From the NCBI RefSeq assembly GCF_030247195.1, contig NC_080671.1, positions 211,390,361 to 211,454,360 on the forward strand: a stretch of DNA of 64,000 bases, given 5' to 3'. The notes below the pieces were generated by a model. That model had not been told where the DNA came from. It searched no databases and saw nothing but the letters and a program-made list of their open reading frames with translations. Position 1 is the stretch's first letter; each line of letters starts with the position of its first letter. This document shows, one piece after another, positions 36,273 to 47,700 of this stretch. The stretch is from Topomyia yanbarensis. Lineage: Eukaryota; Arthropoda; Insecta; Diptera; Culicidae. A program made the position numbers and the translations under genes.

Positions 36273-39200
36273 TCTTCTCCGGGGACGGATATATCCAATG
36301 GGGGAACGCCCCTGGCTTCTCCTGCAAGTCGATCTGCCTCTTCGTTACCGCGGATGCCAGTGTGACCTGGGATCCAGCAAAGATTGATTGGACGGTTCCG
36401 AAGCATGTTTTCAATCTGTTGGATCCACGGGTGCTGGGATGTGCCGGCTTCGATTGCTGATAAACAGCTAGCCGAATCTGACATGATCAGCAAATCGCTA
36501 GACGTGTGGTATGCTGTTAGCGCTGTTTTTATTGCAAATGCCTCGGCTGAGAAGACGCTGCATTGCTGTGGAAGACCTAGCGACTGTTGATAATGTTCTC
36601 CGAAAACTCCCGCGCCGACAGCGATATCGTCTTTCGACCCATCTGCGTAAACGACTGATGATCGGCTGAAACGTTCTGTCAGTAGCTCCTGAACGACTTA
36701 ACGGACAGTATCCGAAGGATCTCCGGCTTTTACGCGTTTCTTGATGTCCCACACGATCTGGGGTTTGGCTTCGTACCACTTTCGAGTAGTTAGCCGCGTG
36801 CGGGAGCAGATTTTTGGAAGAGGCGTTCCGACCATCTCCACCAAACGACTGGAAGCTCGATGTACCAAGGGAAGAGCAGCATTATCCCTACTATTCTCTA
36901 ATATACGGATAGCCAATCGTGCGATGGTTTGGAGGACAAGCAGATCGAACGGCAAAGTACCTGCTTCAGCCATAATGGCTAGAATTGGACTCGTGACGTA
37001 TGCACCGGATGCAAACCTTACCATCCTGTTGTATGTAGGTGCGAGTGTTTGGGCGACGGCATCTCCTCCTCTGCTTACGAGCCTCATGCCATATAGTAAT
37101 CGAGATGTGACAATTGCTGACCCGATTTGCAGTAAAGAAGTGCGTTGACCACGGGGTAGCTTGGCGCCGATCATCTTCAAGATACGCAGCCTGGATTCGC
37201 ACGTCTTCTTCGTCATTTTGCAATGCGCTTTAAAGTTGAGCGATCGGTCGAGAGTAACACCGAGGGTTCTCAGCAGCGTTTGTGTTGGAACGGCTACACC
37301 ATCTACCTTTATCGCCTTCACGGCGGGTTCACGGCGTACGTTAGGGCTGCAATAGAAGATGCTGGATTTCGTTGCAGGTATCGTAAATCCAACACTTCTC
37401 GACCATTTATCGACGGCTTTCACTGCGGCCTGAAGTTTTCGATGGAGCGACTAGTCTTTCTTCCCCCATACAAGGAGCAGGATATCGTCGGCGTACAGCA
37501 ACACTTGTACGGAATTCGGAACGACACGGAAGATGGGTTGGATAGCCACGAGAAATAGTGTAACAGAGAGCACTGAGCCCTGTGGTACACCGTTTTCCAG
37601 CGGATGTACTGGCGACAAATGCCCCTCTACGTTGACCTGGAACGTTCTCTCTGCCAGAAAACTGTTGACAATATTTATCATCCTTCCACGTATTTGCCAT
37701 TTCTGCAGTGTTCGTAGGATGCCATATCTCCAGGTGGTGTCGTACGCCTTGGCCAAGTCTAGCGACGCTATCAGACAGTGCTCGTCACGGTCGGGTAATG
37801 ACCTCTCCAACTCCGCAAAGTATGTGTCAGTACCCCGACCAGATCTGAAGGCATGTTGTCGTTTGTCGAGACGCCCGTTCGACTCTAGTTCGGTGGTTAA
37901 CCGTCGGTTGACAATTCGTTCGAACACCTTCGCCATACAACTAGTTAACGTGATTGGACGGAATGCAGCTGGACCCGCGTCATCCGAGCTTGGCTTTGGA
38001 ATTGGTACGATAATTCCAGTTCGCCAACAGGGTGGGAATACGCCACTGCGCCATGTTCTGTTGAAAAGTTCCAACATGGCAGTTTTCACAGACAATGGCA
38101 GTCGCTGAAGCATTGGATAGCCGATGCAGTCCGGTCCTGAAGAGCCACTTCTTCCTCTGTCGAGTGCCCACAGCAATTCATTCAGGGTGAAGTCCGAATT
38201 GTAAATATCATCACTATCTGGCGAGAAGTTTATGCGGTTTCGTTCGGCCTTTTCTTTCTCCCTCTGGAACAACGACGAATAGCTGGAGGTTGCGGATCTT
38301 TCGCTGTAGTGTTGCGCCAGTTCTTCAGCTATTTCTTCTGGCTTATCCGTGTAACCATTGGACCGCTTGATGACAGTTGGGCGGTGTTGGCGTTTCCCTC
38401 TCAACGTGTTCACTGTCTGCCACATCTCCAACGTAGTTGAACTTGGAGATATCTTCGCGACGAAGTCTTCCCATGATTTTTTCTTGGCGTCATGGATAGA
38501 CTTTCTTGCTGCTGCCCGTGATTCCTGGAAGCTTTTCAGTGCATCCGCTTTTCGTGGGTCCTCTGCTGGTATACGCTTCAGTGCTCTAAGTGCTTTTCTC
38601 CGATTTTTGACAGCTGCTTTCACCTCCGGACACCACCACGGAACCGCTTTGGGACCGACTCTGCCGGTAGTGCGAGGTATCGCGGTGTTTGCTGCTCTAA
38701 TCAACCGGTCAACGAAACAGTCGATTGATATTTCGACGCCCGGTCGAATAGCGTTGGCGGTCAATCGCTCGTAGGTTGTCCAATCTGCTTGGTCGTAAAT
38801 CCATTTCTGTCTTTTCGTTGGGATAGTCGACAGTCCGGGAATGGAAACGAGAATGGGAAAGTGATCACTGCTGTGGGTGTCCGGAAGTGTTCGCCAAACA
38901 AATTTCGCAGCCACCGATTCGGAGCAGATCGAGAGGTCAATAACCGAAGTGATACCGGTAGCTGGGTCAATCCGAGTGTGCGAGCCGTCGTTGAGGATGA
39001 GTAATCTTTCCGATAGCGTTTTTTCGGCGATGAAGTGGCCTAGTGCGGTAGATTTCATAGAACCCCAGCAAATATGGTGCGCGTTAAAGTCGCCTAGTAC
39101 CAGCACTGGACGTGGAAGCTTGTCGAGGAAGTCACCCAGCCGTTCTTGACACTGTTGAGTATTGGGAGGGACGTAGATCGACACCACCGTCATTTGCTGT

Positions 39201-40302
39201 GGCAGTTGGATCCGAACTGCGATAACTTGTATACTGTCATCGATATCAATTCGTTCGAATGGAACACCATCCCGAATGGCAAGACCTACTCCTTGTTGCC
39301 AGTATCGACAACTCCCAGTTTTCAGCAAAAGAGTGTAGTTGTTGCCGATGAAATCTGCTGCGACTACTCGGTTGTCAACTTTTGTTTCCTGAAGCGCTAT
39401 CAGGCTCGGTCCGTACTCGCAGATCAGCTGTTTAAGCTCGCTGATGTTGGTTCGCAGGCCCCGAATGTTCCATTGAAGGGCGAAGCATCTGCTGTCTCGA
39501 TTGGCGAAAGTCGCTGACGAAGACGATGTTGATAGCGAAGGTGATTGCATGCGGGTTCTCGCCGGTGTGTTTCGTTGGTACCGGGACGTGGTTGCGCTGA
39601 TTTCAACCGGGATATCGGTGCTCTGATGCTTCTGCTGTTGTTGCGGTGTATCTTCGCCGGCGGAAAGCCAGGAGGAGAATTGTGAGGACTGTATATCTGG
39701 GAAGTAGGGTCAGTCCTCTTCCCCCCGGTCGATTCCTTCATGATGAAGTGGGGAAGCTACTTTCTTCTCTTCTTCCCCAAACCGGTTACTCGTTCGATGC
39801 GTGCTGGTCATATCTGTAACGGGATAAACTGCAACAGAATCCGTTCGTGAGCGAGGTGGAATAGGACTGACCTGTGGGACGTCTAGCCCCACAGTGCCAG
39901 CCGCTGTCGAAACTACTACACGATTACTTCCAGAATTTCCGACAGCGACCGGCACTGGGGAAAGACTTTGTGTAGTTTTCGTTGTCTGCTTCGACGCTAC
40001 TGTGACAGCTGTTCCATCTCGAAACGGATATCTCGATGGACCTTCTCCGGGCGACAGCGAGTGGTGATGTGGAAGCAGCGTGTCGTCGATGTTGTCAGTC
40101 AAACCTGGAAGAACATCAGAACAAGCAGTACCTGCAAGGGGATTGACAATTTCGGAACTGACCTGAGGAAGGTCCAGCCCCACAGTGCCAACCGCTGTCG
40201 TACAAACTACACTATTATACTCACGAACACCGACTGCGGTCGGCACTGGGGATAGACTTTGTGTAGTTCTGCTGATCTCCTTCTGTTCGTCGATCGTGGG
40301 TT

Positions 40303-40315
40303 TTGACGTAGGACT
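40303..40315 (+). repeat. Left inverted repeat of the insertion
   Basis: TTGACGTAGGACT. It continues TACGTC, so GACGTA and TACGTC also form a small palindrome here. Matches the complement of 42351-42363 perfectly. Confidence 0.8.
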
Positions 40316-40545
40316 TACGTCTTTCTTTACTATACTGGGTGTCATTTCAAAATTTTCAAAACGGATGCGTTACGTACACTTTGAACTCTAATAACTTTTC
40401 TCCTACTAAAGGAATTACTAATTTTGTTTCATAAATCGAAAGGAAAACGTTCAACGCTTGCTATTGATACCTTGTTTGCTATGTAAAACTTGTTTAAAAA
40501 GTTCAAAAACTACTTTTAATGCGAATCAACATTAATGCTAAAACC

Positions 40546-40553
40546 TATAAATA
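40546..40553 (+). promoter_or_regulatory. TATA box upstream of the H3 remnant
   Basis: TATAAATA, about 150 bp upstream of the recognisable H3 codons and in the same direction. Replication-dependent histone genes normally have a TATA box. Assignment is by position. Confidence 0.5.
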
Positions 40554-40619
40554 TGGGTGTCACAGTTTTTCTTAAAGCCAGACGTGTGTAAGCCACAGAG
40601 CAGAACACACGTACGTGTG

Positions 40620-40940
40620 CTGCTCAACGAGAAGCTGCATTTTGACCACCAACCAAATCATAGCTACTGCCTTATCGCTGCCAACCAAGAACAGTCGTCG
40701 CCCTGCGTGAAATTCATTGCTCTCAGAAGTGGACAGAGTTACTAATTCGCAAGCTGCTCTTCCAGTGCCTGATCCGTGAGATTGCACAGAATTTCAAAAC
40801 CTACTCTTCCGGAGCTCAGCCGTAATGGCCCTTTAAGAAGCCAGCGAGGCCTGCCTGGTTAGTTTGTTGGAAAATACCAATCTGTGCGCTATCCATGCCA
40901 AGCGAATAATCATCATGCCGAGCGGGAAACGGCGAAATAA
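40620..40940 (+). pseudogene. Decayed histone H3 gene
   Basis: The plus strand at 40697-40801 reads VALREI, a few changed residues, then TELLIRK, and REIAQNFKT, which is H3 from residue 46 to about 80. After a small frame-changing deletion (802-812), 40813-40920 reads SSAVMAL, a TAA stop in place of Gln (40834-40836), EASEA, NTNLC.. region and LCAIHAKR, ending with IMP; this matches the H3 C-terminal half. The last ten or so residues are deleted or scrambled. Upstream, 40640-40690 weakly matches the LATKAARKSAPATG tail; the ATG is not recognisable. Intron-less and followed by a histone stem-loop, so derived from a replication-dependent gene. Not functional. Confidence 0.85.
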
Positions 40941-40954
40941 TATTCACAACAAAC

Positions 40955-40970
40955 GGTCCTTATTAGGACC
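40955..40970 (+). terminator. Histone mRNA 3' stem-loop of the H3 remnant
   Basis: GGTCCT, loop TATT, AGGACC: a 6-bp stem with 4-nt loop, preceded by AAC and followed by ACAAAA. It has the form of the animal histone stem-loop bound by SLBP; the usual loop is TTTC or TTTT. It lies just after the H3 end, as expected. Confidence 0.88.
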
Positions 40971-41381
40971 ACAAAATCGTTCTCAGAAGAATTACAATTG
41001 AAATTTCCATTTCGTGCTTTGGAAAATAACTTCCCTCTTATCGGGTTAGTTATTTTCTATAATAATATCCGAAAAATGTGCAATAAAACCAATAAACTGA
41101 CCAATTGGACGGAAGCAATAAAATACCTACAACAATTTGAGTCAGAAAAGTGATATTAACGGAAAAATGCTTCGATCGTTTCTAAGTGTTTGGCAGCTGA
41201 AGTTGCCGATTTGTTTTCCAACGTCAATTATTTGCGCTGTGCTGTACGGAACAGATTTTTGCGCGATTTGTTGGGGAATAATTAAAACAATTGTGTAGTA
41301 GATTCCGTAGATTTTACCGTAAATTTTGATAGAAATGATTTTGTAAAAGCATTAATTAGCCGTGCTTTGAATGGTGGTTTT
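40971..41381. other. AT-rich spacer in the insertion
   Basis: No gene recognised. Follows the H3 stem-loop; contains AGAAGAA just downstream of it, where a histone downstream element would be, and two AATAAA-like motifs near 41082 and 41129. Confidence 0.5.
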
Positions 41382-41510
41382 TGCAAATCTTTCTAGAACA
41401 TTAGTGAATGTGGAAACCCTGCTACTAAGCGAATGCCACGCCAAAAAGAATGATGAAAATATTTTCATTTGTCGCACAAAGGGATGGACTACCATCTGCA
41501 CTAAGAAGTT

Positions 41511-41520
41511 TATAAAAGAG
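41511..41520 (+). promoter_or_regulatory. TATA-like box in unit 1
   Basis: TATAAAAGAG; repeated exactly at 41912-41921 in unit 2. Given the H3 remnant nearby, these may be histone promoter fragments; this is inference. Confidence 0.45.
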
Positions 41521-41911
41521 ATCGCATTCCGATATACAATGCTCATTCGATGTGAGCTGCGAAAGGGGAATGTTCGTGTATGTACGCATCTGGTGTATGT
41601 AATCGTCTGGTATCACCAAAAATAGTTATCTGCAAACCGTTCTTATTTGGATGAAAATATAATGGAGAAAGAATTTATTTAGAAAGCTCCTTTTAATAAC
41701 TTGGATTGAGTTTGCGCCTGTCAAGTCTGCTGTACTTTATCAATGACACATATAAACCAATGTTTATCGAATTAATCTACAATGCAAATCTTTCTAGAAC
41801 ATTAGTGAATGTGGCAACCCTGCTACTAAGCGAATGCCACGCCAAAACGAATGATGAAAATATTTTCATTTGTCGCACAAAGGGATGGACTACCATCTGC
41901 ACTAAGAAGTT

Positions 41912-41921
41912 TATAAAAGAG
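41912..41921 (+). promoter_or_regulatory. TATA-like box in unit 2
   Basis: TATAAAAGAG, second copy, followed by the same CATTCCGATATAC and CTCATTCGATGTG as in unit 1. Confidence 0.45.
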
Positions 41922-42350
41922 ATCGCATTCCGATATACAATGCTCATTCGATGTGAGCTGCGAAAGGGGAATGTTCGTGTATGTACGCAGCAGAAGCGAA
42001 TTCGGGCAAGGTTCGAATCGTTAGCAAGGATTCTCGTCTGGTATCACCAAACATAGTTATCTACAAACCGTTCTTTTTAGGATGAAAACATAATGGAGAA
42101 AGAATTGAATTAGAAAGTTCCATTTAATAACTTGAATTGAGTTTGCGCCTGTCAATTCTTGTATACATTTACCAGTGATTCATATAAGCAAATGTTTATC
42201 AAATTAATCTACAAACCCGAAGGTTTTTGCAAGTCCTAGAAAATCAGTGAATGTGGCAATCTCATTCGACATGAAATTTCCAGTAAACATTCATTCAAAA
42301 AGTGCATTGGCTCAAATTATCCATGAATGTCATATGATATGCCCAAGTTT

Positions 42351-42363
42351 AGTCCTACGTCAA
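42351..42363 (-). repeat. Right inverted repeat of the insertion
   Basis: AGTCCTACGTCAA, the exact complement of 40303-40315. It is followed by 36 bp absent from the left end. Confidence 0.8.
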
Positions 42364-42631
42364 CACCGCGGTTACGTCCCGGACATTACCCACTCCTAGT
42401 TTTTGGTCTGCTGGTTTACAAGTTGTAGTGGTGAAATCGGTGTTCCTATCGGCCACAGAGGTGAATTCACTATCAACGGGTTGGGGTATGACGGCCCGGA
42501 TAGTTCCTTCATCCTGCTGTGCTTGCGTTGGAAGGAGTACTACACTTTCCTCTCTTCCAAACCGATCTATCTCGTGGCCAGTATTCGTGCGTGGGTTGTC
42601 GTTGGTATCCAAACGTTGATGAAAATGAGAA

Positions 42632-43892
42632 TTATCGAAGAGGCTGGCTAGGAGGCGTCTCGGTAATCTCAATTTCATCGTCTGAATATTCCACCGTTTC
42701 GTTGGTGGTAGTGGCAGCGGTTCTCTTTGGTGGTGGGCTCAAGTTATCCGTTGAGGTTGTCGTTGGTTTGCTGAACGGGGTGTGTTGTTTCTGTGATCTT
42801 CCTCGTTTTGAATCCGCATTTATCGCTGGTGAACTGTTCCTGGATCGTGTTATTGGCCCAGCCGTCTGATTCGTTGGTTTTTGTTCTTTACTGTGCTGTG
42901 GTTTTTCTTGGCTGGCCGACTGTTGTTTGATGTACGCCATCATTTGCTCAATTTTCTCGTCCTTGCGTTTGTTCTCTGCCAGAAGTTTAACGATCTGCTC
43001 ATCCTTCTTCTTCATTGTCTGCTCCAGTTCTTTCAATTTATTCAGGATCTCGTTTGATTGCGCTGCAGCCTGGGCGTAACTTCCAAGATTTTGCTGTTCA
43101 GCTCGTTTGCGCGCTTCCGTGAATGTCAAATTGTCGCGGATTTTTATTTTGATGACCTCTACTTCTTTTTTGTAATTTGGACATTGGCGGCTTGTTGGTT
43201 GGTTTACAATTTAGGCAAAACTGGGGTGCTCGACATTTTTCTTCGCTTTGATGTTCTCCAGAGCAGTCAGGACAACGTTGTGGGCCAGGACAGCGAACAC
43301 GCGTATGGCCGTATTTAAAGCAACCATAGCAGAGCATCGGGTTTGGGAAGTACGGGCGAGTTGGGACGCGAAGCAAACCGATCTTCATGTATTCTGGGTA
43401 TGTGGTCTTGCAGAAGGTCAAGATGAGTGCTGGCGTATTCACTCTGTTTTCGGCTTCTTTACGTGTAATTCGCTGCACACGAATCACTCCCTGGCTTATA
43501 ATTTCTTGTAAGACTTCCTTTTCTTCCAAGTGAATCAGATCGTAGCAGGAAATTACGCATCTGCTTACGTTCAGATTCGGATGGGATTCAACCACAACAT
43601 CAGTACCGTCAATTAGCTTGCTCATTTTCATTAGTTTGGCCACTTGGACTGGATTCCGAACTCGAAGGGTATACCGTGTCCCTTGAGCTTCGGTATTCGC
43701 ACCTTCAATTGGGCCTCCAGCGACACCCTCCACCGATTTACCAATGACGAACGGGTTTCTTGGCAAAGGTACACCGTCTTTACCTGTCAGCTGCAGGAAC
43801 GTCAATTCGCCGAATTTGTTCGTCGGATCCATGTATACCGGCAATCTTCTTTGACTTGACCCTCCCGGATCACCGCAACTAGCGGCCGCCAT
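42632..43892 (-). pseudogene. ORF1 of element G, 8-nt deletion in the third knuckle
   Basis: ATG at 43892 (MAAASCGDPGG). The first 230 or so codons are open, with two complete knuckles (the second CPDCSGEHQSEEKC). The 8-nt deletion near 43203 shifts the frame after FCLNCK, giving a 264-codon product with an unrelated tail that ends at 43098. The coiled coil and basic tail remain in another frame to 42632. The 2-nt deletion of E is absent. Confidence 0.92.
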
Positions 43893-44612
43893 CTTGGCTT
43901 ACGCCACCAGACGTTGGAAACTGCTATGTGGCACGGTCACCCGATACCAACCCCAAATGGACAAAAAGGTGAAGAAAAGGAAAGATCTTACCTTATTTGC
44001 CCCTTCAACGTCGACTTTTTCGAAGTGTTCCCACACTTTTGGGACACACTGTAGGTGAGCAGTGTTGCTACTGCTTGTTTTCCACTTCTACACAGCCAAG
44101 AGAAGCGAACTGAATGAATTTCGCCAAGAAAAAAACGCATTTTATTGTTCCAACTTTTTTGGCACGCACTGTAACGTCCAATTTTTTTGATCCGCACTGT
44201 ACTATACTCAACTACCACCAATGCGCAAGTCAAAAAAAATATTTCCGAATTTTCCAAAACTTTTCAGGTTTTTTACGACTTCAAAAATATCTCCCGTTCA
44301 GAGCACCGTCACTCTCACGACTGGCATCCACAGCACGTGAATGAACTGGCCGGGCAGCCTTGCGGGTAGGCACAGCGATGGCTGTTTGTTTACCTATAGC
44401 ACCGCGTGGGCAAAACTAAAAATTCACTTTTTTCAGCCGTTTCTTCACCGATTTACGTCAATCTTTCACTGTTCACCACTAGAGAACCACTTCACTCGTC
44501 TATTCGTCGTAAATTGGACCGCGGTTATCGCGAAAAACACGGAAAAACACGGTATGAAATTTACGAATGCGCGTTGTATGTACCGTACGGAACGGTGTTT
44601 CCAACTCAGATG
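43893..44612 (-). other. Complete 5' leader of element G
   Basis: About 720 bp without a gene; nearly identical to the leader of E apart from a short extra run near 44240-44262. Ends at CTCAGATG. Confidence 0.75.
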
Positions 44613-44641
44613 AATAATAATAATAATTGTTGTTGTTGTTG
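44613..44641. repeat. G/H junction: (AAT)5 plus (TTG)5
   Basis: Identical in form to the E/F junction at 32666, as expected from the segmental duplication. Confidence 0.88.
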
Positions 44642-44652
44642 TATTTTATTAA

Positions 44653-44685
44653 CGACACTTTACACCAAACGGTGCATTCGTGTCG
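44653..44685 (-). promoter_or_regulatory. 3'-terminal hairpin of element H
   Basis: Same as F: both stems intact, 4-nt loop GTTT. Confidence 0.75.
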
Positions 44686-44746
44686 GAAGAAGATTAGTTT
44701 CCAAAATCCTATCAACATAATAAAACAATTTACAGTTCATTATTTT

Positions 44747-47700
44747 TCACATTCGTTTATACAAATTAGTTTCCTTGAGGAAGCTTAGCAGTTTGTCTTC
44801 GGTGTTCGTATTGTTGCCTAAAGCTACTCTTAGGCTCGTCGAATCGATGTTGTGCATCCTTCTAGCATCGTCGTATTTTCGGCACTGAAGGATTATATGA
44901 CGAACATCTACGGTTACCCCGCAGCAGTCGCAAACTGGTGGGGTTTCTCTCTTCAGAAGGAAATCGTGCGTCAATCGGGTATGCCCTATTCGCAACCGGG
45001 TGAGCACTCGTTGATCAGCCGAACTCTCGCGGTCAGTCCACTTTACCGTATCGAATTTTATTTCGCGAAGCTTCACTTCAGTGGATGCAGACCATCGACG
45101 GTACCAGTGATTTCGGATAGCTGATTTTACCTGATTGTTGGCGTCTGCTCCCGGAATGGCTATTTGCAAAGGGACATTACCCCTGGCTTCTCCTGCGAGG
45201 CGGTCTGCCTCTTCATTCCCGCGAATTCCAGCGTGTCCTGGAATCCAGCACAGATTGATTGGACGATGTCGTATCATGGTTTCAATCTCCTGGATCCACG
45301 GATACTGGGACGTGCCAGCTTCAATTGCCGATAAACAACTGGCTGAGTCTGTCATTATTAGCAGATCTTTGGAAGTGTAGTACGAAGTTACCGCTGTTTT
45401 AATTTCAAACGCCTCGGCCGAGAACACGCTGCACTGTGGCGGAAGACCAGTCGACTGCTGGAGATGTTCTCCAAACATTCCCGCGCCTACTACGTCGTCG
45501 TCTTTCGATCCGTCGTTATACACAACCGTTGAGAGTTGCTGAAGCGAGCATTCAGGAGTTCCTGAACGACAGGACGGACCACTTCAGAGGGATCTCCGAT
45601 ATTCACACATCTTTTGATACCCTATACGACGTGGGGCTTGGGCTCGTTCCACTTTCGGGTCGCTAGTCGCGTTCGAGTACAAATATTTGGTAGGGGCATT
45701 CCGATCACCTCTGACAGTTCTTCGGAAGCTCGACGTACTAGTGGGAGATCCGCTTTATCTCTGCTTTTTCCAGCATACGGATGGACAATCGGGTTATGCT
45801 TTGGAGAACGAGGAGATCAAATGGTAAGGTGCCTGCTTTGGCCATGATGGCTAAAATCGGACTTGTAACGAATGCACCTGATGCAAATCTTACCATCCTG
45901 TTGTAGGTGGGCGCGAGAGTTTTTGTGACAGCATCTCCGCCCCGACTAACGAGTCCCATCCCATACAATAGTCGCGAAGTGACAATGGCGGAGCCGATTT
46001 GTAGCAAGGAAGTTCGTTGACCACGTGGTAGCTTTGCTCCGATCATTTTCAGGATACGTAGCCTGGATTCACATGCCTTCTTCGTTAGCTTGCAATGCGC
46101 TTTGAAGTTCAGCGATCTGTCGAGAGTGATACCGAGGGTTTTCAGTTGATTTTGTGACGGTATAGCTACTGTATCTATCCTGATGGATTGCGTGGGCTCA
46201 CGGCGGGCATTCGGGCTACAGTAAAAGATGCTGGATTTTGTTGCTGATATCGTGAATCCAACACTTTTCGCCCATCTATGAACGGATTTTACTGCTGACT
46301 GTAGCTTTCGATAGAGTGGTTGTTCTTTTTTGCCCCGCACTACAAGAAGGATGTCATCGGCGTACAATAGCACTGTCACGGTATTCGGAACCACCCGGAA
46401 GATAGGTTGGATTGCTACGAGGAATAGAGTAACTGAGAGCACAGAACCCTGTGGTACACCATTTTCCAGCGGTAGCTTGCGCGATAAATGCCCATCGATG
46501 TTAACCTGGAACGTTCGCTCTGAAAGAAAGCTAGTGAGCATGTTTATCATGTTTCCGCGTATCTGCCACTTTCGTAATGTTCGCAGGATGCCGTATCTCC
46601 AAGTGGTGTCGTACGCCTTAGCCAAGTCAAGCGATGCTATCAGACAGTGCTCGTCACGATCGGGTAATGACCTCTCCAACTCCGCAAAATATGTATCAGT
46701 ACCCCGGCCGGATCTGAAGGCATGTTGTCGAGTGTCTAGCCGCCCGTTCGATTCAAGCTCGGTAGTTAACCGTCGATTCACCATCCGCTCGAATACCTTC
46801 GCCATACCGCTCGTTAACGTGATTGGTCGGAAAGCAGATGGACCCGTGTCGCTCGAATTCGGCTTTGGGATTGGCACAATAATTCCAGTTCGCCAACAGG
46901 ATGGAAATACACCACTGCGCCAAACCCTGTTGAAGAGCTCCAATAAAGCAGTTTTCACCGACAATGGTAGTCGTTGTAGCATGGGATAACCGACTGAATC
47001 CGGACCTGTAGAATTACTTCGTCCTCTGTCGAGCGCCCATACAAGCTCATTCGAAGTGAAGTCGGAGTTATAGATGCCGTCGGTATCTGGTGAAAAGTTG
47101 AAACGGTTTCGTTCGGCCTTTTCCTTCTCAATTTGAAACGAAGGAGGGTAGCTGGATGTTGCCGATATTGCGCTGTAATGCTCTGCTAGTTCTTCAGCCA
47201 CTTCTTCTGCATTATCCGTGTAGCCATCTGAACGTTTAATGACGGCTGGGCGATGCTGACGTTTTCCTCTTAACGCGTTCACTGTCTGCCACATTTCCGA
47301 TGCAGTGGAGTTTGGGGATATTTTCGCGACGAATTTCTCCCACGATCGTTGTTTGGCATCACGGATTGATTTTCTTGTTGCTGCCCGCGCTTCCTGATAG
47401 CTTTTCAGTGCTTCAGGTTTTCGTGGGTCCTCCATTTCGATACGCTTCAGTGCTCTGAGTGCTTTTCTTCGACTTTTTATGGCTGCTTTTACCTCCGGAC
47501 ACCACCACCAGGAACTGCCTTAGGTCCGACCTTTCCGCTGCTTCTGGGTATTGCAGTGTTTGCTGCAGTCATCAAATGATCGACAAAACGGTCGATTGAC
47601 ATTTCGACGCCCGGTTGTATAGCGTTGGCGGTCAATCGTTCGTAAGCCGTCCAGTCCGCTTGGTCATAAATCCATTGTCGCCTTTTTGTTGGAACATGTG

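Larger units (their letters stand above)
41382..42273 (+). repeat. Tandem units of about 400 bp with TATA boxes, two and a part
   Basis: Unit 1 starts at 41382 (TGCAAATCTTTCTAGAAC), unit 2 at 41783, and a diverged partial unit 3 at 42228. Unit 2 has an extra segment of about 35-45 bp near 41990-42035. Units 1 and 2 are nearly identical over 200 bp, including TATAAAAGAG. No protein is recognised. Confidence 0.8.
40303..42399. mobile_element. 2.1-kb insertion in G: inverted-repeat element carrying histone gene remnants
   Basis: Interrupts G relative to E: the plus-strand run CGATCGTGGGTTTTTGG of E is split after the first T residues. Near the ends lie inverted repeats of 13 bp, TTGACGTAGGACT at 40303-40315 and its complement at 42351-42363. 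Between the right repeat and the return of G sequence at 42400 there are 36 bp of unknown origin. The host T run (4 T on the left, 5 on the right, 5 in E) would fit a 4-bp TTTT target duplication, but this is ambiguous. No transposase frame is seen, so this would be a non-autonomous element or a captured genomic segment. Confidence 0.75.
36271..42678 (-). pseudogene. ORF2 of element G, insertion plus three stops, C-terminus missing
   Basis: ATG at 42678. The frame enters the foreign insertion after about 93 codons. Beyond it the same TGA as in E is found (39710-39712). A further 699 codons cover the endonuclease and the RT up to YADD, ended by a TAG in place of Gln after VWGKKD (37451-37453). 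Another stop, TAA in place of Pro, lies at 36698-36700. The RNase H motif reads VYADGS. The last 160 or so codons are lost at the breakpoint. E has neither the TAG nor the TAA, so these arose after duplication or in the other parent copy. Confidence 0.93.
36271..44612 (-). mobile_element. Element G: duplicate of E, 3' end lost, split by an insertion
   Basis: Starts inside the RNase H region at the duplication breakpoint, so it has no 3' UTR or tail. It runs to a complete 5' end at 44612. A 2.1-kb foreign sequence lies at about 40303-42399 in the ORF2 extension. Confidence 0.93.

Noticed and set aside
41371..41625. Small frames of 64-116 codons within the histone-bearing insertion, considered as a transposase
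   Set aside because: Short, part of the tandem units, and no DDE or other transposase motif is visible.
40303..42399. Insertion considered as intact host histone locus interrupted by LINEs
   Set aside because: The flanks on both sides are contiguous parts of one element (G), so the histone DNA is inside the LINE and not the reverse.
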